A DNA stretch of 64,000 nt, taken from contig QCXZ01000003.1 of assembly GCA_025024175.1 (NCBI GenBank), positions 62,328,023 to 62,392,022 of the forward strand, written 5' to 3'. Below are positions 10,346-24,599 of this stretch, one piece after another; the stretch's first letter is position 1; each line of letters starts with the position of its first letter. Origin of the DNA: Rhyzopertha dominica (taxonomy: Eukaryota; Arthropoda; Insecta; Coleoptera; Bostrichidae). The position numbers and the translations under genes are program-made. The notes beneath the pieces were generated by a model. That model was not told the origin of the DNA. It saw only the letters and a list, made by a program, of their open reading frames with translations, and did not search any database.

Positions 10346-13301
10346 AGGGTTTCTCCGAATATATACCTTCTGTATTCTTCTACACTATTATACTTCTCAA
10401 ATTCTTCTAAGGTTATATTGCCGCAGTGAACTATTTTAACTGTAATAATGGAGTCTTACTTTCCACTTTCCCTTTAGAAAATACCGACAAATAAGTCATA
10501 AATTAGTCGCAGGTACCCCGGGGAGGCATTGCTTCAGGACCGGATTCAGCCCTCTTAAATAGGGGTTAAGCACTTTATTACCAATTCTGCTTAAACCCTA
10601 ATAAACAAGTACTACTTATCAATAATGCAGTAAACTCATTGTGATAGCGATTGTTTCCTGTACAAATTTACGATTGATTTCTACACAACGGAAAAACTAT
10701 ACTTGTGAATACTAGATTAGAACTACAAACTGCAGTTCTGGAAGCAGAGAAAACTTAATCTCTTGTATATACCAATTTACCAATCAAGTGACATTTAATG
10801 TTTAATGTTAACTATGGTCTAAAATTGCCTTTGAAAAAACGAGTCATCTCTGTATATCTGTAAGTACAAGTAATTATACGCTATGGGTGACCATTATTGA
10901 CCGATTTCGATGAGTTTTAATCGTTTCGTAACTATCAGAATAGAACCTTGTTAATTTTCACAATGATTGATCTAATAATTTCATTTTTATACACAGTTCT
11001 TTGAACAAACGTCCTTTCAGCTGTTTTCTTTGCTTTAATTTTTTGCATATTGAATACTGCACACGATGGCATTTAAAGTCGGTGAGTTTTAAAGCTTATA
11101 GGAGATAAGAAATAGTCTAATAGTTCACATTATTTGGGCGGCTGTACTGTTTTCGGAAGCCGGGCTCTTTCTCTGGTGGAATATTATAGAATGAAATGTA
11201 ATCATTTAATTGATTATATATAATTCTTTCGAAAATTTTAGATAGTGTTGACAATATGCTTATTGGACGCAAAATCTTTTAGATCAGTTGGATTTGACAC
11301 TTTTGGCCTGTGGCAACCAGTACTCTTTTCAAGCCTTTGGAAACGTCTTTTCCAAAATAGACGAATTTATTATATTGGTTACAAAGGGAATTAAGTATTT
11401 TACCAGAGATGAATTTATACCATCAGTGCCAACTGCATCGATTTTTATGCTTATTATTATGTTAGACACCCGTTCAGGAGTCAGAAATTTAAATCTTAAT
11501 TTTGTATTACATTTTCTAAGGTATTATTTTTGTAAAAGTCTACTAGCTCAGCTCCCGCACTATATGCTCAAGAAATAGAAATGTAGAAATGCAGTATGCA
11601 GAAATATGTCGGAAGTAACTTTTGCCACACAAGTAAAATTTCGAAAGTTTTTGTAGGAATGTCAATCTGTATTTAACCGCGATTTTTTATACTTTTCTTT
11701 AGCCTTATTTCGCAGTTTTAGTAACATTATCTGGTGTCGCATGTGCTCTTGGTCTGCCTACAAGTATTTTTTTTATTGGTGTTTCGTTTATGCTGCAGAA
11801 TACGAGGCCATGGCCGGATAAAGTAAATTCATTTGTGAGATTGTTACAAACAAGGAAGTGAGAATTACACAATTTTAGTTTCTCCCATTTCGGCTGATAC
11901 AGCTTTTAAGCTATTGCTTTGGTGTATTTTCTAATCTATCCATGCAAGTTGTTGACTTATATGTTATGCAGAAATATACCAATTTCTGGTGTAAGTAATT
12001 TGAGAAAATGTCCTGTGATGTAACCAGTACTTGATTTTGTTGTTCAACCTAGCTTAATATGCTGCTTTGGTTGCGAAAGTAACTCTAGTTTCGTATCTTA
12101 AGGGTAAAGTTAAATTTTTATAAGTCATTTACATGTTTCAAAAGTATTTTAAATTGATCTGTCTACATTCTTTTCTCTTACAAATCCGTGATATTGTGCC
12201 TTTCTGGTTATTTATGTACTTATACTAAATGCGTTAGAGTAACAATTTATGACTTTTCTCTACGTTCGTTTGCTTGCAATCTTACTCGCATAACATAAAA
12301 TTTTACATTTTCAGTATCTGCCTTTCCAGGATTAAGGCGCGTAGCTACTTGTCTTAGTTATGGTGTTATCCATAAAAAGTAATGCAGTTGTACCTCAGAA
12401 AGCAATAAATAATAAGTGTGCAAGACATTAGAAAGGGGGTTATGTAGTGACACTCGCGGTCTGTGTCAACAGAAAAAGACAATTATGTGGCATAACCCTT
12501 ATCTTGCATATCCATGTATATTTAAATATGCTGTTGTAAACAAATAAATATATACTAATAAATAATAATAAATATAAGACACAGACACGTGGATTTGGAT
12601 TTAATTCATCTTACCCCACCGAAAAAACAACGATCTGCAGCTCTCTCTTAATATTCATAAATTTGATTAAAAAGTTTTTTTTTTATTTCAGGGTGTTCCA
12701 TTTCCTGTAAAAACTGTGTTTTTTTATTGTTAAAATCTGTATACTATTTCATAAAAATTGAGACAATCTGCGTTACTTACTCTGATCTGAGCTACCTCAG
12801 CCTACTTTTCCATCATTTTTTATTCATTTCACGAACAAATTATTTAATTCCGAGGCCCAAGTATAGACCGCTGCCGAGGGTCCACCAAACTCGCGAGCAG
12901 GGCATAAAGCCCCGCCATCACCCTATGCAAATTCGTCTCGGCCAACAAAGGGGCAAACACGAATAAAAATATGGCTGTAGATCAAGTAAAGTGTATAATA
13001 ATTTTGGGAAGGTATCTGCAGCGACCCGGCGTGCTGTTCTAGCGCTGTTCTGTTTGTTCCCTGGAAATTGTCAAGAAGTCTCCGGAAAGCCCCGGAACAG
13101 ATTTATTGCCGTGGAGGGAGCTTCGACCGTGTTTTGTCACCGGCAAAACTCTATCGCCCGCGCATCAAACTAAACGAGTCTCTGCCACTGTTGAGGAGAC
13201 GCAGCCTGAGTAATACGGCCCTAACAACTGACGGGGATGAATTCATTTAATCTGTTTCGGAAAATGTTTATAATACTTTTCCACAAGGTTTTGTTACAGT
13301 A
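10346..13301. other. No gene seen; GC-richer block at 12840-13230
   Basis: Mostly AT-rich with no family motif. At 12840-13230 the sequence becomes GC-rich and contains an ATGCAAAT octamer at about 12923. Frames there are short and overlapping without recognisable motifs. It could be a non-coding regulatory block, but this is a guess. Confidence 0.4.
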
Positions 13302-14395
13302 CAGGGTAATCTATAAGCTCTATGACAAACTTAAACATATGAATAATGATGATATTCTAAGTAAAAAATGTTATATGAACATATGTCCTTTTTCTTTTAG
13401 TTTAGAAGTTATGAGCATTTTAATTATTTACATTTATTTAATTGGCCTAAAACATTTTTAGTAAAAATCTAAATATAAATTATAAAAACTGCTCAAAATA
13501 ACCACCTTCCGCTATAATACAAGCTTCACATCTTCGAACTAAAGACAGTGTTATGCGCTGTACAGAATTTGGATCGTTTCTTATTACACGGCTTGCATTT
13601 ATTATTCTTTGTTTTAATTGCTCGCGACTGGTAATCTCCACCTGATGAACCAGCTGTTTCATATGACCCCACAGTGATTTGAAAAATTATTATTTAACCA
13701 GGTAGTTACTTCTCTGTCTCAATGTGGTGGTGCGCCGTCATGTTGGTACCACATATTAGCGATCACATTAAGTGGTACTTCATCTATTAGATCATAAAGA
13801 GTATGCTCTAAAAAATGTCTGTACAACTCTCCATTTAAGCGATCATTTATGATCTGTGTAGGCAGCAAGGTATTATTGAAAATGCCACCCCAAACATTTA
13901 CACTAAAACGTCGCTGACATCGCCTGGGGCCTAATGGCATGGCGATTTTGCAAAGACCATACATGTTCATTTTGGAAGTTTGTTATGCCATCCCTAGTAA
14001 AGCTTGATTTTGCTGAAGAATCCATTGGCAAAGTTCTAATCGCTGCTGGTTATCTTCAGGATGTAGTACTTGTATACTTTGACGATGATATGGATATAAT
14101 ATCTCTTTATTTAAAGTTCGCCACACAAAATTTTGTGACAACTGTAACTAAGTAAAGGATTCTCCAAAATAGCTAATTCAGAAAAACCTTTGTGATTTTG
14201 ACAAATAAATATGGGTTTGACAATTAAGTAATCGTTCAAAGCCAACTTAGGTAAATTCCCAAATAATGATTCAAAGGTAACTGGGGAATTTCCAATTGCA
14301 TAAAATTTTTAACATAAAAAAGCACATATGTTCATATAACTTTTTTTACTTAGAATATCATCATTATTCATCTGTTCAAGTTTGTGTTTGCAGAA
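13302..14395 (-). mobile_element. Decayed DD41D-type Tc1/mariner element
   Basis: The left tip follows a TA and reads CAGGGTAATCTATAAGC. About 60 bp further in, GAATAATGATGATATTCTAA and the following ATATGAACATATG recur inverted at about 14330-14372, so long inverted repeats are present. The right outer tip has diverged. Between them lies a broken transposase on the minus strand. It belongs to the same broad group as the better preserved element at 28327-29911, but to a different subfamily. Confidence 0.65.
13480..13970 (-). pseudogene. DD41D transposase remnant
   Basis: Two frame-broken pieces remain on the minus strand. The first (13719-13970) has RRFSVNVWGGI and MWYQHDGAPPH, the second catalytic aspartate segment. 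The second piece (13480-13662) has the C-terminal CEACIIAEGGYFEQFL block that matches CILAAGGHFEHVL in the 28.5 kb copy. About 50 bp between them, which should hold the third catalytic residue, are rearranged. The N-terminal DNA-binding part is not recognisable. Dead. Confidence 0.7.
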
Positions 14396-17274
14396 CTTAA
14401 GTTTTTAACTTTAACCGCTTACTATCAAATTAAGAGGGGGTAACCACTTATTGTAATCCTGGGAGAACTGCGATGTAATCTTATAAAATCCATAATGAAA
14501 CCAGTATGTAAAACGTTATGTAATCTTGTGATATAACGATATAAAAATGTCTTTAACCATCGTTGCGTCGAAATTTGTCTTATCCCATTTGATATTTTGA
14601 CACAATCTCATAGTCACATTATATAAAGGTGTTCTAAGAAACCCTGCGCTCACTCAAAGAAACATTTTTTTTGTTTTAGTGAGATGCAGTTTCAATATAA
14701 TTTCACATGCACTACTCACAAAACAATATATGTACAATTACATTTGACTATAAGTTAAAATACAAATAAATTACTTGTCTCTCAACGGATACATTTTTCT
14801 TCGTGATCAACAACTGTTTTTTTTTTCAAAAGTTAATCCNATGTCGTTTATTAATGACAGAGTCATTGCACCTACAAGTTATCACTCCAGGGGGGGGGGC
14901 GTGTGTAGACTGTTTCGTTTTCCCAACAAATACAATTATCATTACTGTTTGAAAGCCCGCTTTTGTTTTTCACTACTTCCCTTGATTCGTCACGCATTTA
15001 AATTCTGTCTAAAAGCACCTGTTTATACATTCTGTGGATTTCAACTTGAACGGTAGTTGGGTTTTGATAGCATTACTCTGGCCGGCTTTTCTGTTAAAGC
15101 GCTTTTGAATTCTGCATTCAATGGATTTTTGTTTAAAGCCTCTGCATATCGCTCAAGTGTGCACGTCATGCCACGAATCGTTTTGACACAAATCCGTTTC
15201 ATTTTGCCCGATACATGTGAATATATGCGCCGCATGCGGAATATCGCGGGATCAGAGAATATTTGAAACGATATGAAAGCGTGTTATCTCAACAGTTTTA
15301 TAGTTTTGCTGAAGTATTTCAGTTTTTCTGATCCGAAGGAACCGTTCTATTCGAAGACTCCATAATGCGGCCATCGTTTAAAAAAATAATAGTCCGTTCA
15401 CAACACTACTTCCAAAGTGCTCAGCATCTCTCAATTATCGCTACCAATTTCGGAAGGTCGCCGACTTTGAGTTTACGATAAATTAAAATGTTCGTGTTTT
15501 ACAAGTTTTACTATAAATAATAACAAAGCTGTAGAATGTCGAACAATTTTAGGTCAAAAAGTAATAACCACTAAAACTGCATGTCTATGCTATGCTTACG
15601 TTCTAAAATAATTTTTATTATCGTACATATTATACTTATTTGTAGATAGGCACTACCTGTGTGATTCTCAATAATAATTATTAACAGTTAGCTGTTCATG
15701 TAACTGAAAATTAAATCAAAGTTCCATATCATAATTTATTATGGCCTAAGCTTTATATGCGATTTTGTTAAATTTCGTTCAAATAAGTTTGAAACGGAAA
15801 GTCCATATTGCAGTATATTAAGGTAGTGCAAGAGAGTCTGTACACGCAATAGACGATGGCGACAAAGATGCGAAGAGTCGCTAGCATACGTCATTTCTTG
15901 CGTCCTTCTCCACTTTTACCGCGCCCATAAATCGACTGATTAATGCAACCTTTAGAATACAGTATACCTTGCTCCCATACCAACAAAGGCCTCCTCGAGA
16001 TAAGTAGTCAGAGCCGAATGCTGGAGTCTTTACAGGAAACTAGCTCTTTAAGCGAAGAATGAAAGTCATACAGCGTCTTGCTTCATGTTATCATTTTTCT
16101 TCCTGTTTCACCTAAATTAAAATCTGGATTAATAAGAAGGATAAACATTTTACCAATGAAATAAAGGGTAGCCATTCCCTTCACGACATCACGAAACAGC
16201 TTCTGCTCAGTGCCATTGTGGCGAATTGTGTTTTCACGTGTCTCCGCAGATCCGATTCTGAAAGAAACCGGGGAAAGACCGAGCCACCGTAACAACAAGA
16301 TATAAACTAAGAATTATGGTGGTCTATTGAGCGCAGCTGTATTTTATACGCCCTCGTGTTTCGTGGTCACACGATCTGCGCGTTTCTTCACCCCCAGGGA
16401 ATGCGGAGGGACTCCTTCCTTAGAGCGCGAAGTTTATCAGTATTTATTTCAAAACGGACCGGCGGCATTCGAAATTCTGTTTGCTTACGTTTTGATTAAT
16501 TTCCATGCTACCGTTAGATAGCGAGCGCTGATTCCTGACTCGCCCGGCCTACTGTGATCAGAATGATCTATGCGCTCGGCGATACCCTTAGCGGACCCAA
16601 AGAAAATGGATACTATAAACAAGCCATAAATTGGGATCTAATTTGACGTTTTGCCGGTGTCTAATACGCAAAGCGACATGATCTGAAATCGCAAACAAAG
16701 CATTCCTACGCAAGAGAAAGTTTGGCGTGATAATACTTGACTGCATTATGTAGTTGTACGATTTTGAGAAGTTTTGACTCAATTTCTAGCATGTCATCCA
16801 AGGTCATCCCAGCAAATAATTAAATCATATCATTTGCTAAATTTACGGAGAGCGCAGTTAGCTAAAAGCCTCACCAGTAGTCAAGCAACTGATTCATCAG
16901 ATTAAAACCGTTAATTGAAGCTATAATTCTTTTTATGTTGAATCATCTGGTTAAGAAAGTAGGATTGGTATAGTAGCTGAAACGTATGATTTGTTTAAAT
17001 CACATTGGATGACCTCATATACCATTGTATGGTCAACCATGCAACATCGTCAGTAATAAAATGAAAAGTTACAATGAAAAATGCCACCTTTTAGAACTAG
17101 ATTTCTGGCGAGAGTACAAAAACTTCGTATTGTCTGCAGAGAGATCCCAAACATGGTTCTCTTCCACAAGTGATGGAATACCTTGATGAGGAACTGTCGT
17201 CAACTGATAGCATTGTGCATGGCATTTGCTGAATATTTTAGTTCGATATACATCAACTTGTACCAGCAAGCTTA
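14396..17274. other. No gene seen; GC-richer blocks at 15040-15300 and 15840-16800
   Basis: No protein family motif in any frame. A 26-bp echo of the hammerhead repeat (GCATGTCTATGCTATGCT) lies at about 15579. The GC-richer blocks have only short frames. An N is at 14840 and a G run at about 14890. Confidence 0.4.
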
Positions 17275-17520
17275 TGCAGGATGTCTATAATTTTTTACTG
17301 GCGTTTTCTAGATGTTTTTGTACGTTACGTACGTATCTAGGATCACTCCAAGGTATTTTGGCGAGAAGTTGTGTTTGAGAATTATGTTATTTGACATAAT
17401 TTGAAGTTGTTTTGTCTTTTGATGATTGTTGAGATGAAAGCATTACTTCTGTCTTCAATGGATTAGGGCACAAACGCCAGGCTTTGAAATAGCAATGTGT
17501 AATCTCTATGTCTCTTGAAA
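17275..17520 (-). pseudogene. Non-LTR retrotransposon RT fragment
   Basis: The minus strand reads WRLCPNPLKTEVM and, after a frame change, PKYLGVILDTYVTYK. These match the thumb-side motifs of LINE reverse transcriptases (NxxKTxxM, then KYLGVxLD). About 80 residues remain; the catalytic YADD region is absent. A short relic. Confidence 0.6.
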
Positions 17521-20500
17521 TTTTTTGGGACCAGCATACTACAATCTTACTTCAACAAATATAGTCTATTTACAACAGTATAGTTTGTGTTACAACATTA
17601 TTTAGCAACATTAACATTTAACAAAATTCTTTTTTTTATGAAATATGAAGTATGAGCCCACAAATATTGTTATTCTAACCTCATGCGTTATGTTCATACT
17701 AACAGTATGTTGTTTAATGCCCAAAGGGGTTTTGTTATTATAACTATATACAGTGCCAGTATAACTAGCAAAATAACTTTATGGTTAATTTAAATGTATC
17801 TATTCAGTTAGGTAGGTATTATATGACAAATAATAATAAAATGTGACCCCCTGATTTATTGATGAAAATAACAATTATCTCTTGGCACACTGGTATTAAC
17901 AACAAAAACAGTACCTAATTATTCTACCTGTTTCATATTCGACAGATATGTATCAAGCTTAGAAGATAGAAGTAACTACATAAATTTTAACTACTTTCGT
18001 CAAAGCGTTTGCGGAAATTGGACATTTCATGTTTTTTTAATATCACCTTAATTAAGGTTAGCATGCTGGATATCAATTTTTGATCATCATCACTTAATAA
18101 CAGTTTTGTATTTTTCTTACTTGTTGATTCCAAATAAATATATAATTTATTCTTCGTAGTTATATACGAAAGGAGTCTAATCCGAAAACCCGAACAGTTC
18201 ACTGTTGTTTTTTTTTTCGAAATTAATGAAATAACGAGTCTAGATAGTAGTATCACAATACATCTAGTAACAAGGGGTGTGCTCTGAGTGAATGCTTGTT
18301 AGACTTAAAACGTGGTGGTTAGAAGCGGAACTAGTATAAATAATGATTTTGTTTGCAATTTGTACAGGTTACCATACACGTACTATTGCTTACTGCAGAT
18401 ATTAATTATCTTTAATATTGCCTTGATTACACCTAATCGCTGTAATACATTGCATAACTTGTAAATACCAAACCACAGTTGTCCATAAAATTTCTGCGCA
18501 AGGTTATTTGTCGTTATTGATTTGAAAAAAGTGTTTTCCAATGTTCACATTCTTTGGTATTTATGTTGCGCAAAGGAGTATGAAATGTTTTAAACGGATC
18601 ATAGTATATCTGTCCATGCAAGTGCAACTTTATCACTTTATCTCCATTTAAAAAGAACCAAGCAGGGAGAGAAGTTTTGATAATTTCATGAACGATTGGA
18701 GTTGCAGATGAACATGTACTATTAGTTTTTTATTGATTGTTTATTATTTGGTACGGAACATCATAGCAGGAGTTGCATTTTGTTAGCAATGAAACCATAA
18801 TTACTAAATGAAAACGATTTTTTGAAAACTGGTAAATCGAGTGAGTGATACTGGAGGAATAAATCAACGCCCCATTCACAAATTCTAGTACAAATGCTTG
18901 TTTACTAAACAATTTTTTTCGAGTTTTCGCAGATCTGCTCCTTAAACTTAAAATTTGAAAGGTTTAACAAATCACAAAACCATACCTTTTTTACTATGTC
19001 CATCGGACATTTATTAGTTTATTTATTAACTACAGTACAATAAAAATTAACACAAACGTTTGAATTAACCTACATCTAAATTTTTCTTCATTGGCTCAAT
19101 AACAGAAATTCATTTGTTATTTTTAACAGAAGACGCCGGTGATCCAAATCTTTACAAATATCAACTTCAGGACAACGCTGGATCACATACGTGTAGGCTG
19201 AAGAGGAGAAAGCTTCTACAATTACATTCGCTTTATAGGAACTTCACCTTGTCCTCCCTGCTCGTTGTCCATAACAACATTACAGTGACAAATTAAAAAT
19301 ATAAATGGACGGTTAGCAGTCTAAAACACATAAATGTTTCTATACATTTTTGTGTTCTAGAAATATAATAATTATAGCCTATAAAATATAAAACGAAGCA
19401 GTAGGTACTAATCTACCCAACGACCTATTTAATTTGTTTAAGAGATTATCCAAGGACCACTGCAATATTTTGCTTTACCTTTAAAAACATAACAAAATTC
19501 ACGGGAACGACAGCTATTAGCTTTAAATTATTATTAAATTATTGAATTAATGAATAACCAGTGATATCAAAAAATAAAGATTGCAAAGTGCACACAAACC
19601 AACATACGAAACCTATAAGATTGACAGAAGGACAAATAATTTTAATGTGTTGGCTCTCAATGGGCGTGAATCCTCATCTTGATATCTCCATCGGTTAGCC
19701 TTGTAGAGCCACCCCTGTCACAACAGAGTGCGGATATCGTGCCTTTGGTAGACAGTGCTATTGATACACCAAAGCGCCAATGAGAGCCCATCGCGACAAA
19801 GGGACTTGCAAGTTTTTATTAATTAAGTAATGAGTTATACGATCAAAGAAAGGAGGGCAACAGATTCTAAAGCGGAGCAGTAAAATTCCCTAGCCGAACT
19901 GGCTGCAGATTCCAAACCATCCCCTGATTACGACCGGCGGGGAAATATGGGAAACGGGATATCCCAACAATCATGCCACTGCAGCTAACAAAGCACCCGC
20001 AATATGCAATTGCGCCAGGTCAACGTGGTCACGATCTGTAGATATCCCGGTTTAACTGGGAAAGGATGGGTCTATTCGTTAACTTCAGGAATGATCGAAC
20101 CTCACGGATCCTTCTCGAGAATCGTACTGCTCAGGACACGAACTGATTTTGTACACCTCTTGTTTGCGTTCCATGAATACTGAATGTAATGTTGGAATGG
20201 TCTATCAGAAACAATATCTGACTTGATTTAATCTATACTGATCTTCATTGGTTAATGGAAATGGTTGCCTGGACCATGGATGTCCGAGTTTGATTGAATT
20301 CAGTTGAACTAAGTTTAAATAAGAAATTATGGAATAATAGATTAGAATAGACTAGCAAAACAGACTTCAAGGTGGTTCGGGTGTTGAATAACTATGCATT
20401 ATATCAATGCTGGGGTCAATAAACACTTATGTAACAACAAAGAGCGGCGCGCTTGACAAATAGATTTATTTTTTATTTTTGTCGATGCATGTATTTCTTT

Positions 20501-22040
20501 TACAAGGTGTGTTGAAAAAATGTACAGGGCCATTAGGGGTCACAATACTTCAATCTAATTACTATATTGTTGGGCTGATATGAAAATAATTAAATGTCAG
20601 TTGGATTTAGAGGCAAGACTGCATATTCGATAATTCTAAAGTCAAGTAACAAAGAAGCATTGTTTGCAAAAAGTTAAGAGTAAATAAAATTTTTCAGAAT
20701 GGTGCATTAGTGGTTAAACAACATTTTGAGGAATAACTGGAGAAAATATTTCTGCTATGTTTCTGGTAGTGTAAATAATTGGGGAGCATTTTACGATCAA
20801 TTTGAGCATTGTAAAAATGATATAAAGGTGTTAAAGAATAGATTTTGAACAAGTAAATACAGGTAATAATCAGAAGTTTTGTCAAGGAATCAAAAATATG
20901 CTGGTGGTACGCAAAGATTACTATTTGATCCCGGATCTAAACTAAATGTAATTTCGGTTTGCAATAATTGTGAAGAAAGACGAAGGAGTGTAAGCTATGT
21001 ACACACTAACCTCGTTTTCTTTTGATCTATGACTTTGACGTAGCGCAGAAAAATGGCCGGCACCTACGTCAGTACTAATATAGCGTATTCAAACGATGAT
21101 CTTTAAATAAGTAAAATGAGATCATAAAGTAAAGGATAGTTCGGTTTTTAACGTTGTTTAAATTATTCAAGTAAATCATTGGAAAGCTTTTTTAAAACGA
21201 ACGTAAAATATAAGATTTTTTTGCAACAGTCGAAATAAAATTCGTTAATTCCTTAATGTTTTGTGCGTTCACGACATGCTGGAACACAAGCATAATAAGA
21301 TTACTCCAACAGATAGCAACCGTTGCACCCACATCAATAATTTATTATAATCGAACCGCCCCACACGGTCTGACTGCAGATTTTATTATTTGACAAACAT
21401 CACAATTTATCCCCGGCCCTGGGTAACTTACGGCCCTCTATCTTTTTTTATTGGACGTTCGTATAATTTAGGATAGCGGCTGATGCAGGAACGTCCGCGA
21501 AATATTTAATCAATAGGGAGAACCCACAGATGGTCGGATCCTGTCTAGCATGGACAATGCTGCTCCCAGTTTGTTGTGAAAACTATATAATGCTGAAATT
21601 ATATTCGAGCCCAACTGTTGAATACATTTCCAGCGCGCTCTCTGCAAAAGTTGTGTGTTTGAATAATTAAATCGCTCAGCGTTTGAACTGAAACTTTTCG
21701 ACCACGGTCCGGAATCAAAGGATCAAGCGAACGAGCGCAAACACTACTTAGAGCAAATCGGTTTTGGCACGCGATAGCATACGTTGATTTACACTAATTA
21801 GTTTGACGGGTGCTATTAGTTTGCTCTACGGCTGTTTGGAAAGCAAAACAAAGATTGTAGGGACTTTAATGCCTCGATTAACCGGAACAGCCAATAGAAA
21901 TCCCATATGACGTAAAAAAGAACGACATCGGTGTTGGAATAATTGGAAACAGCGCACGTTGTGATTTACCAATAATTATTTTGTGATTGCTTAGGTACAG
22001 AGAAACTAAAAGTTGATCAAACCGTGGTTATTTTACTAGT
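17521..22040. other. No gene seen; GC-richer blocks at 19620-20160 and 21000-21960
   Basis: AT-rich for most of its length with no recognisable protein motif. At 19650-19800 GGCTCTCAATGGGCG recurs inverted as CGCCAATGAGAGCCC about 140 bp later, a weak foldback. The 21270-21960 block is GC-richer and includes several TTTATT/ATTTAT strings of the kind bound by homeodomain proteins. No function can be assigned. Confidence 0.4.
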
Positions 22041-22048
22041 ATTGAATT

Positions 22049-24189
22049 ATGGGCGTACCGAAAGGGGGCAAGGGGGGGCAGCCCCCCCCCTCTGGTTCTG
22101 GACTGCCAACTCTGGGCCTTTCCTACCTTCCATACATTAATTAAGCATGTATTTACGAAATTGTTAATGAAGTAAAATTTATAGACAAACGTATTTCACA
22201 ATTTTCATCTAGAACTCATATTTGACCTATGCAAATGACATTCAATAAGTCGGTGTCAAACGGTTTCCAAGCTTATTTTGGTCAGGAGTCATAATACGAT
22301 TTCTACTTTGTTCAGCTCTTCTAATATGTTTTCTTATAGGGATTGTTCAACTATGCATGATTCTGTTATGTGGAATACACAGATTTGTATTTCTATTTGG
22401 CGGCATATCCAATCTTCTTAGTTCCAAATTTCAAAATTAATACAGAGAAACAAAAACTTCCAAAATATCAGTTATTTCGAGCAAAAATCCATCCGAACTA
22501 AGAGTTATGAAAGTTATTTAACGTAAGTTTTAGGAATTCAGTAGTATTATAAGCACGAATTAAAACCCGGTGTGCTGTTAAAATGCCAGTATACAAAATA
22601 TTATTTAAATGAGGCTTAATTTGGTTAAAATATTGTCATATATTGAATTTATTCTAAATTCATTTAATCAAATCGTTACACATTCTAGAACAAAACGTTT
22701 ACTAATTATGTCAGCATATTTGTGTCATTGCACTTCCCGCTAGCACCGAGTATAATGCTAGCGCAGCATTATGACGTATTAGCGAGTTGAGTATAAATAC
22801 TCGGATAAATCAATCGTGAATAACTAGGAACCGGGAAATAACTTAGAGTACTGCACAATGTAAAACGTTGTTCTTCTGGCAGGAGCTAGCCCTCCTAGCA
22901 CAATGTAAGTAACCAGGTAAATTATTCAGTAGTCGTTCTAATATATTTCTGTGTTACAATTATTATTATTAATGTTATTTTTTGTTACTTGTTTTACAGA
23001 TCTCTTTGTTAATAAATAGTTGTATAGAACCTAAGTCGTATTTCCTGCCTTCGCCCCTAGTTCTTTGTTTCAGGTAATCACTAGCACAACGGCGCACAAC
23101 CCAAGACCGAGGGTTGTGACAATATTAAGTGCTGGGTTAATTTTTAGAAGCAGTGCACTGACGGACTACGGAGGTTGGCTAATTAAAAAAAAATAATAGC
23201 TAAATGAAAAATGTGATAATCAAATAAACCCAAAGGCTCAGTCTAAATAAAACATGGCATATTCTGTACTGTGTTCGTAACAAAGCATGTCATGCATAAT
23301 TTTATGTAACTATCTAATTCTGATTTTGCACAGTACCTACTCATAATGTGCACAAAATTGTCGTCGAACATTGAAATGTAATATGCTATCATTTTACTCA
23401 TGTGTTGCGGTCTCTGGTTATTATCTAGCATTTATATAATCAACTCAAAAGTGCTGGTCATTATTTTAGCAAAAAAAAGTACTCAAAGATCTATTTAAAA
23501 TATCAGATCAATGCGATCACGGTTTTTAATCCAAAATTTGCTAATGTCCAAGTTAGTGGAGTATCATCGATGTGCTCATATTCAGTTTCAGATGACAATA
23601 TTAGGCGCTTTAAACGCACATAAACTATGCATAGATGATTAAAGTTAAAAACATAAATTAATTTTATGTCACATAAAAATTGCCGCAGAAGTAACAATCG
23701 AAGTATAACTTACATTGACATAATAAAATTAATTGATTTAATTGCTAATATCTGTAGATTTCAGTATAGTCAAGTAAATTCCGTAAAAAACATACGTTTT
23801 TTGCGATATTTAGCCCTATTTTGCAAATCAATGATAGAGCCAGCGAGATTAATATAATACATGAAAGGATTTTTGTAGCTTGAGAACAATAACAAATTGT
23901 GGTTTTAAAATTATGCAGAAATTAGAGTAAAATTAGATGTATGACTAAAAATTGTTAGATAAAACGACCATCAACATAAAAAACTTGGGTCTTCACAGAA
24001 GATTTTTTTTAAGTCACCTTGCAGAAAATCAACGAAGATTGTTCATGAAATAAATACTTCGTTAATTACTTAGATACTAGATACATAATCCGATAAAGGC
24101 GCATTTTTATTTATGTTGAATTATTCAGTAAGGGAAACTCCTGCTTTGCCTCCCCTCCCCCCTTGGACCACAAGCTGGGTACGCCCATG
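22049..24189. mobile_element. Non-autonomous hAT-type element with target duplication
   Basis: The element starts ATGGGCGTACCGAAAGGGGG and ends AGCTGGGTACGCCCATG, so the tips are inverted copies of roughly CATGGGCGTACC. It is flanked by perfect 8-bp direct repeats ATTGAATT (22041-22048 and 24190-24197), the target duplication length of the hAT superfamily. The interior shows no transposase. It is about 2.14 kb long, of which about 490 bp is a later LTR insertion at 22634-23121. The interior is closely similar, in reverse orientation, to 42882-44694. Confidence 0.85.
22634..23121 (+). mobile_element. Solo LTR inserted in the hAT copy
   Basis: A 488-bp insert starts TGTCATATATTG and ends GGGTTGTGACA, with TG...CA ends and inverted TGTCA/TGACA tips. 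It is flanked by ATAT on both sides (22630-22633 and 23122-23125). The three related hAT copies (about 44.16, 55.80 and 63.12 kb) read straight through this point as GGTTAAAATATTAAG, which is the empty site. Inside are a TATA box (GTATAAATAC, 22791) and an AATAAA signal (23011), as in LTR promoters and polyadenylation sites. A 4-bp duplication fits Gypsy-type elements, but the family is not identified. Confidence 0.8.
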
Positions 24190-24197
24190 ATTGAATT

Positions 24198-24599
24198 AAA
24201 ACTACTTTCACACTTCTTCAATCTATACATTAATTGCTTCATTCATCAATGTCATATTCTGTTGTTGCTAGTATATTCAATACATAACCACGCTACATCT
24301 CCATCTTAAAAGCAAAGAACAAACTGTAGGTATACTCCGAAACCGATTCAAATGCCCAAAGGTAAATCCGTAAGTCTGAAACTACCTGAATCTACACTAA
24401 AAGAGGTTGGATCAAGCGATGAAAAAACCGCTTTGCTCTGTCTAATGGATCTAGTATGTTATGAGTTAACATTAAAAATCTGTACGGAGGTGATGCACAA
24501 GATAAAGACTAACATTCAATCCTAAAAAACATCAATAAAGAAGCAAGCAAGAAGAAGCCCGCAACAGCTGAAGGGCTTCAAACTCTAAGCCACTGAAAA
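24198..24599. other. No gene seen
   Basis: About 400 bp between the hAT copy and the LTR retrotransposon relic without recognisable motifs. Confidence 0.4.

Noticed and set aside
13643..13675. Another hammerhead core (CTGATGA at 13643)
   Set aside because: No stem II or GAAA follows at the needed distance; it is chance sequence inside a transposase remnant.
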